Shown: piece by piece, positions 43,178 to 43,275 of the stretch
How the letters are laid out: the number at the start of each line of letters is the position of its first letter
Position numbering within the stretch: position 1 is the first letter of the stretch
Origin: Magnetococcales bacterium
Lineage (GTDB): Bacteria > Pseudomonadota > Magnetococcia > Magnetococcales > DC0425bin3
Assembly (NCBI GenBank): GCA_015228935.1
Contig: JADGCO010000031.1
Coordinates: forward strand, 1 to 43,275
Length of the DNA: 43,275 nucleotides
Reading direction: 5' to 3'
Translations under genes and position numbers: made by a program
Notes under the pieces: generated by a model
The model's database searches: none
The model's input: only the letters and a program-made list of their open reading frames with translations
What the model was told of the DNA's origin: nothing

Positions 43178-43275
43178 TCAGATTGACTCCTTAATGATTG
43201 CGCAATCATGAGCCGTATCTTCAACCCATCTTCGCAGCTTTGCCCATTTTTCGAGCTGTTTTTGAGATGATTTCA
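43178..43275 (-). CDS. Possible C-terminal end of a gene entering from the right edge
   Basis: On the minus strand one frame is open from the window edge to a TGA at 43178-43180, giving about 32 codons that read KSSQKQLEKWAKLRRW then VEDTAHDCAIIKESI. The residue mix looks like a real helical protein. I do not recognise it. The 180 bases between it and the regulator gene show nothing. Confidence 0.3.
   Translation of the reverse strand, partial: KSSQKQLEKWAKLRRWVEDTAHDCAIIKESI

Overview
This window looks like a chromosomal segment of a Gram-negative, respiring, probably flagellated and piliated proteobacterium. It carries ubiE-ubiJ-ubiB for ubiquinone, an MshL-type secretin, a FliX-like protein, LepB, DegP and several lipoproteins. 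The mix, with many orphan toxin-antitoxin genes, SUMF1-fold proteins and GGGGTC-type intergenic hairpins, reminds me of the magnetotactic cocci (Magnetococcia), but no marker here proves that. Most housekeeping genes are GC-rich. Three patches are clearly richer in A+T: 0.76-8.7 kb, 23.2-24.2 kb, and parts of 30-31 kb and 37.5-38.1 kb.

Layout. 0-0.76 kb: a small DUF4351-like gene overlapping fur. 0.76-8.75 kb: an A+T-rich island holding one six-gene operon in one direction behind a good sigma70-type promoter. It is bounded by two identical 35-bp copies of the 3' end of fur, as if something integrated at the end of fur and restored the reading frame. The operon encodes a three-helix membrane protein with a Cys-rich tail, a small secreted protein, an ExbB/TolQ/MotA-type channel protein with a long coiled-coil tail, an ExbD/TolR-like partner lacking the usual transmembrane Asp, a large secreted helical protein with a Gly-rich hinge, and a secreted SPOR-like/SUMF1-fold protein. 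I consider this a candidate undescribed envelope-spanning machine.

8.8-10.8 kb: orphan higA with the last codons of a deleted higB, and a dynamin-like GTPase. 10.9-23.2 kb: housekeeping core on the + strand: gltA, ilvB-ilvH-ilvC (branched-chain amino acids), psd-pssA (phosphatidylethanolamine), leuA, a FliX-like gene, lepA, lepB and rnc. Palindromic repeats and hairpins separate several of these genes.

23.2-33.3 kb: a minus-strand block with a secreted unknown, a GH108-like muramidase with a proline-rich linker, a DUF2283/DUF4258 toxin-antitoxin-like pair, a DegP/HtrA protease, a NUDIX hydrolase, an AAA ATPase plus TOPRIM/DUF4276-like pair (possible phage defence), and an MshL-like secretin ending in a SPOR domain. 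33.5-34.4 kb: a second higBA module, whose antitoxin gene is followed by the out-of-frame remnant of an ImmA/IrrE metallopeptidase domain. 34.4-37.5 kb: ubiE, ubiJ, ubiB.

37.5-43.3 kb: a SLATT-like two-helix membrane protein, a Sel1-repeat protein, a lipoprotein with a duplicated NrfJ-like domain, a beta-carbonic anhydrase, a short KdpD-like sensor kinase with its KdpE-like regulator, and the possible end of a gene entering from the right edge. I saw no rRNA, tRNA, CRISPR array, integrase or transposase.
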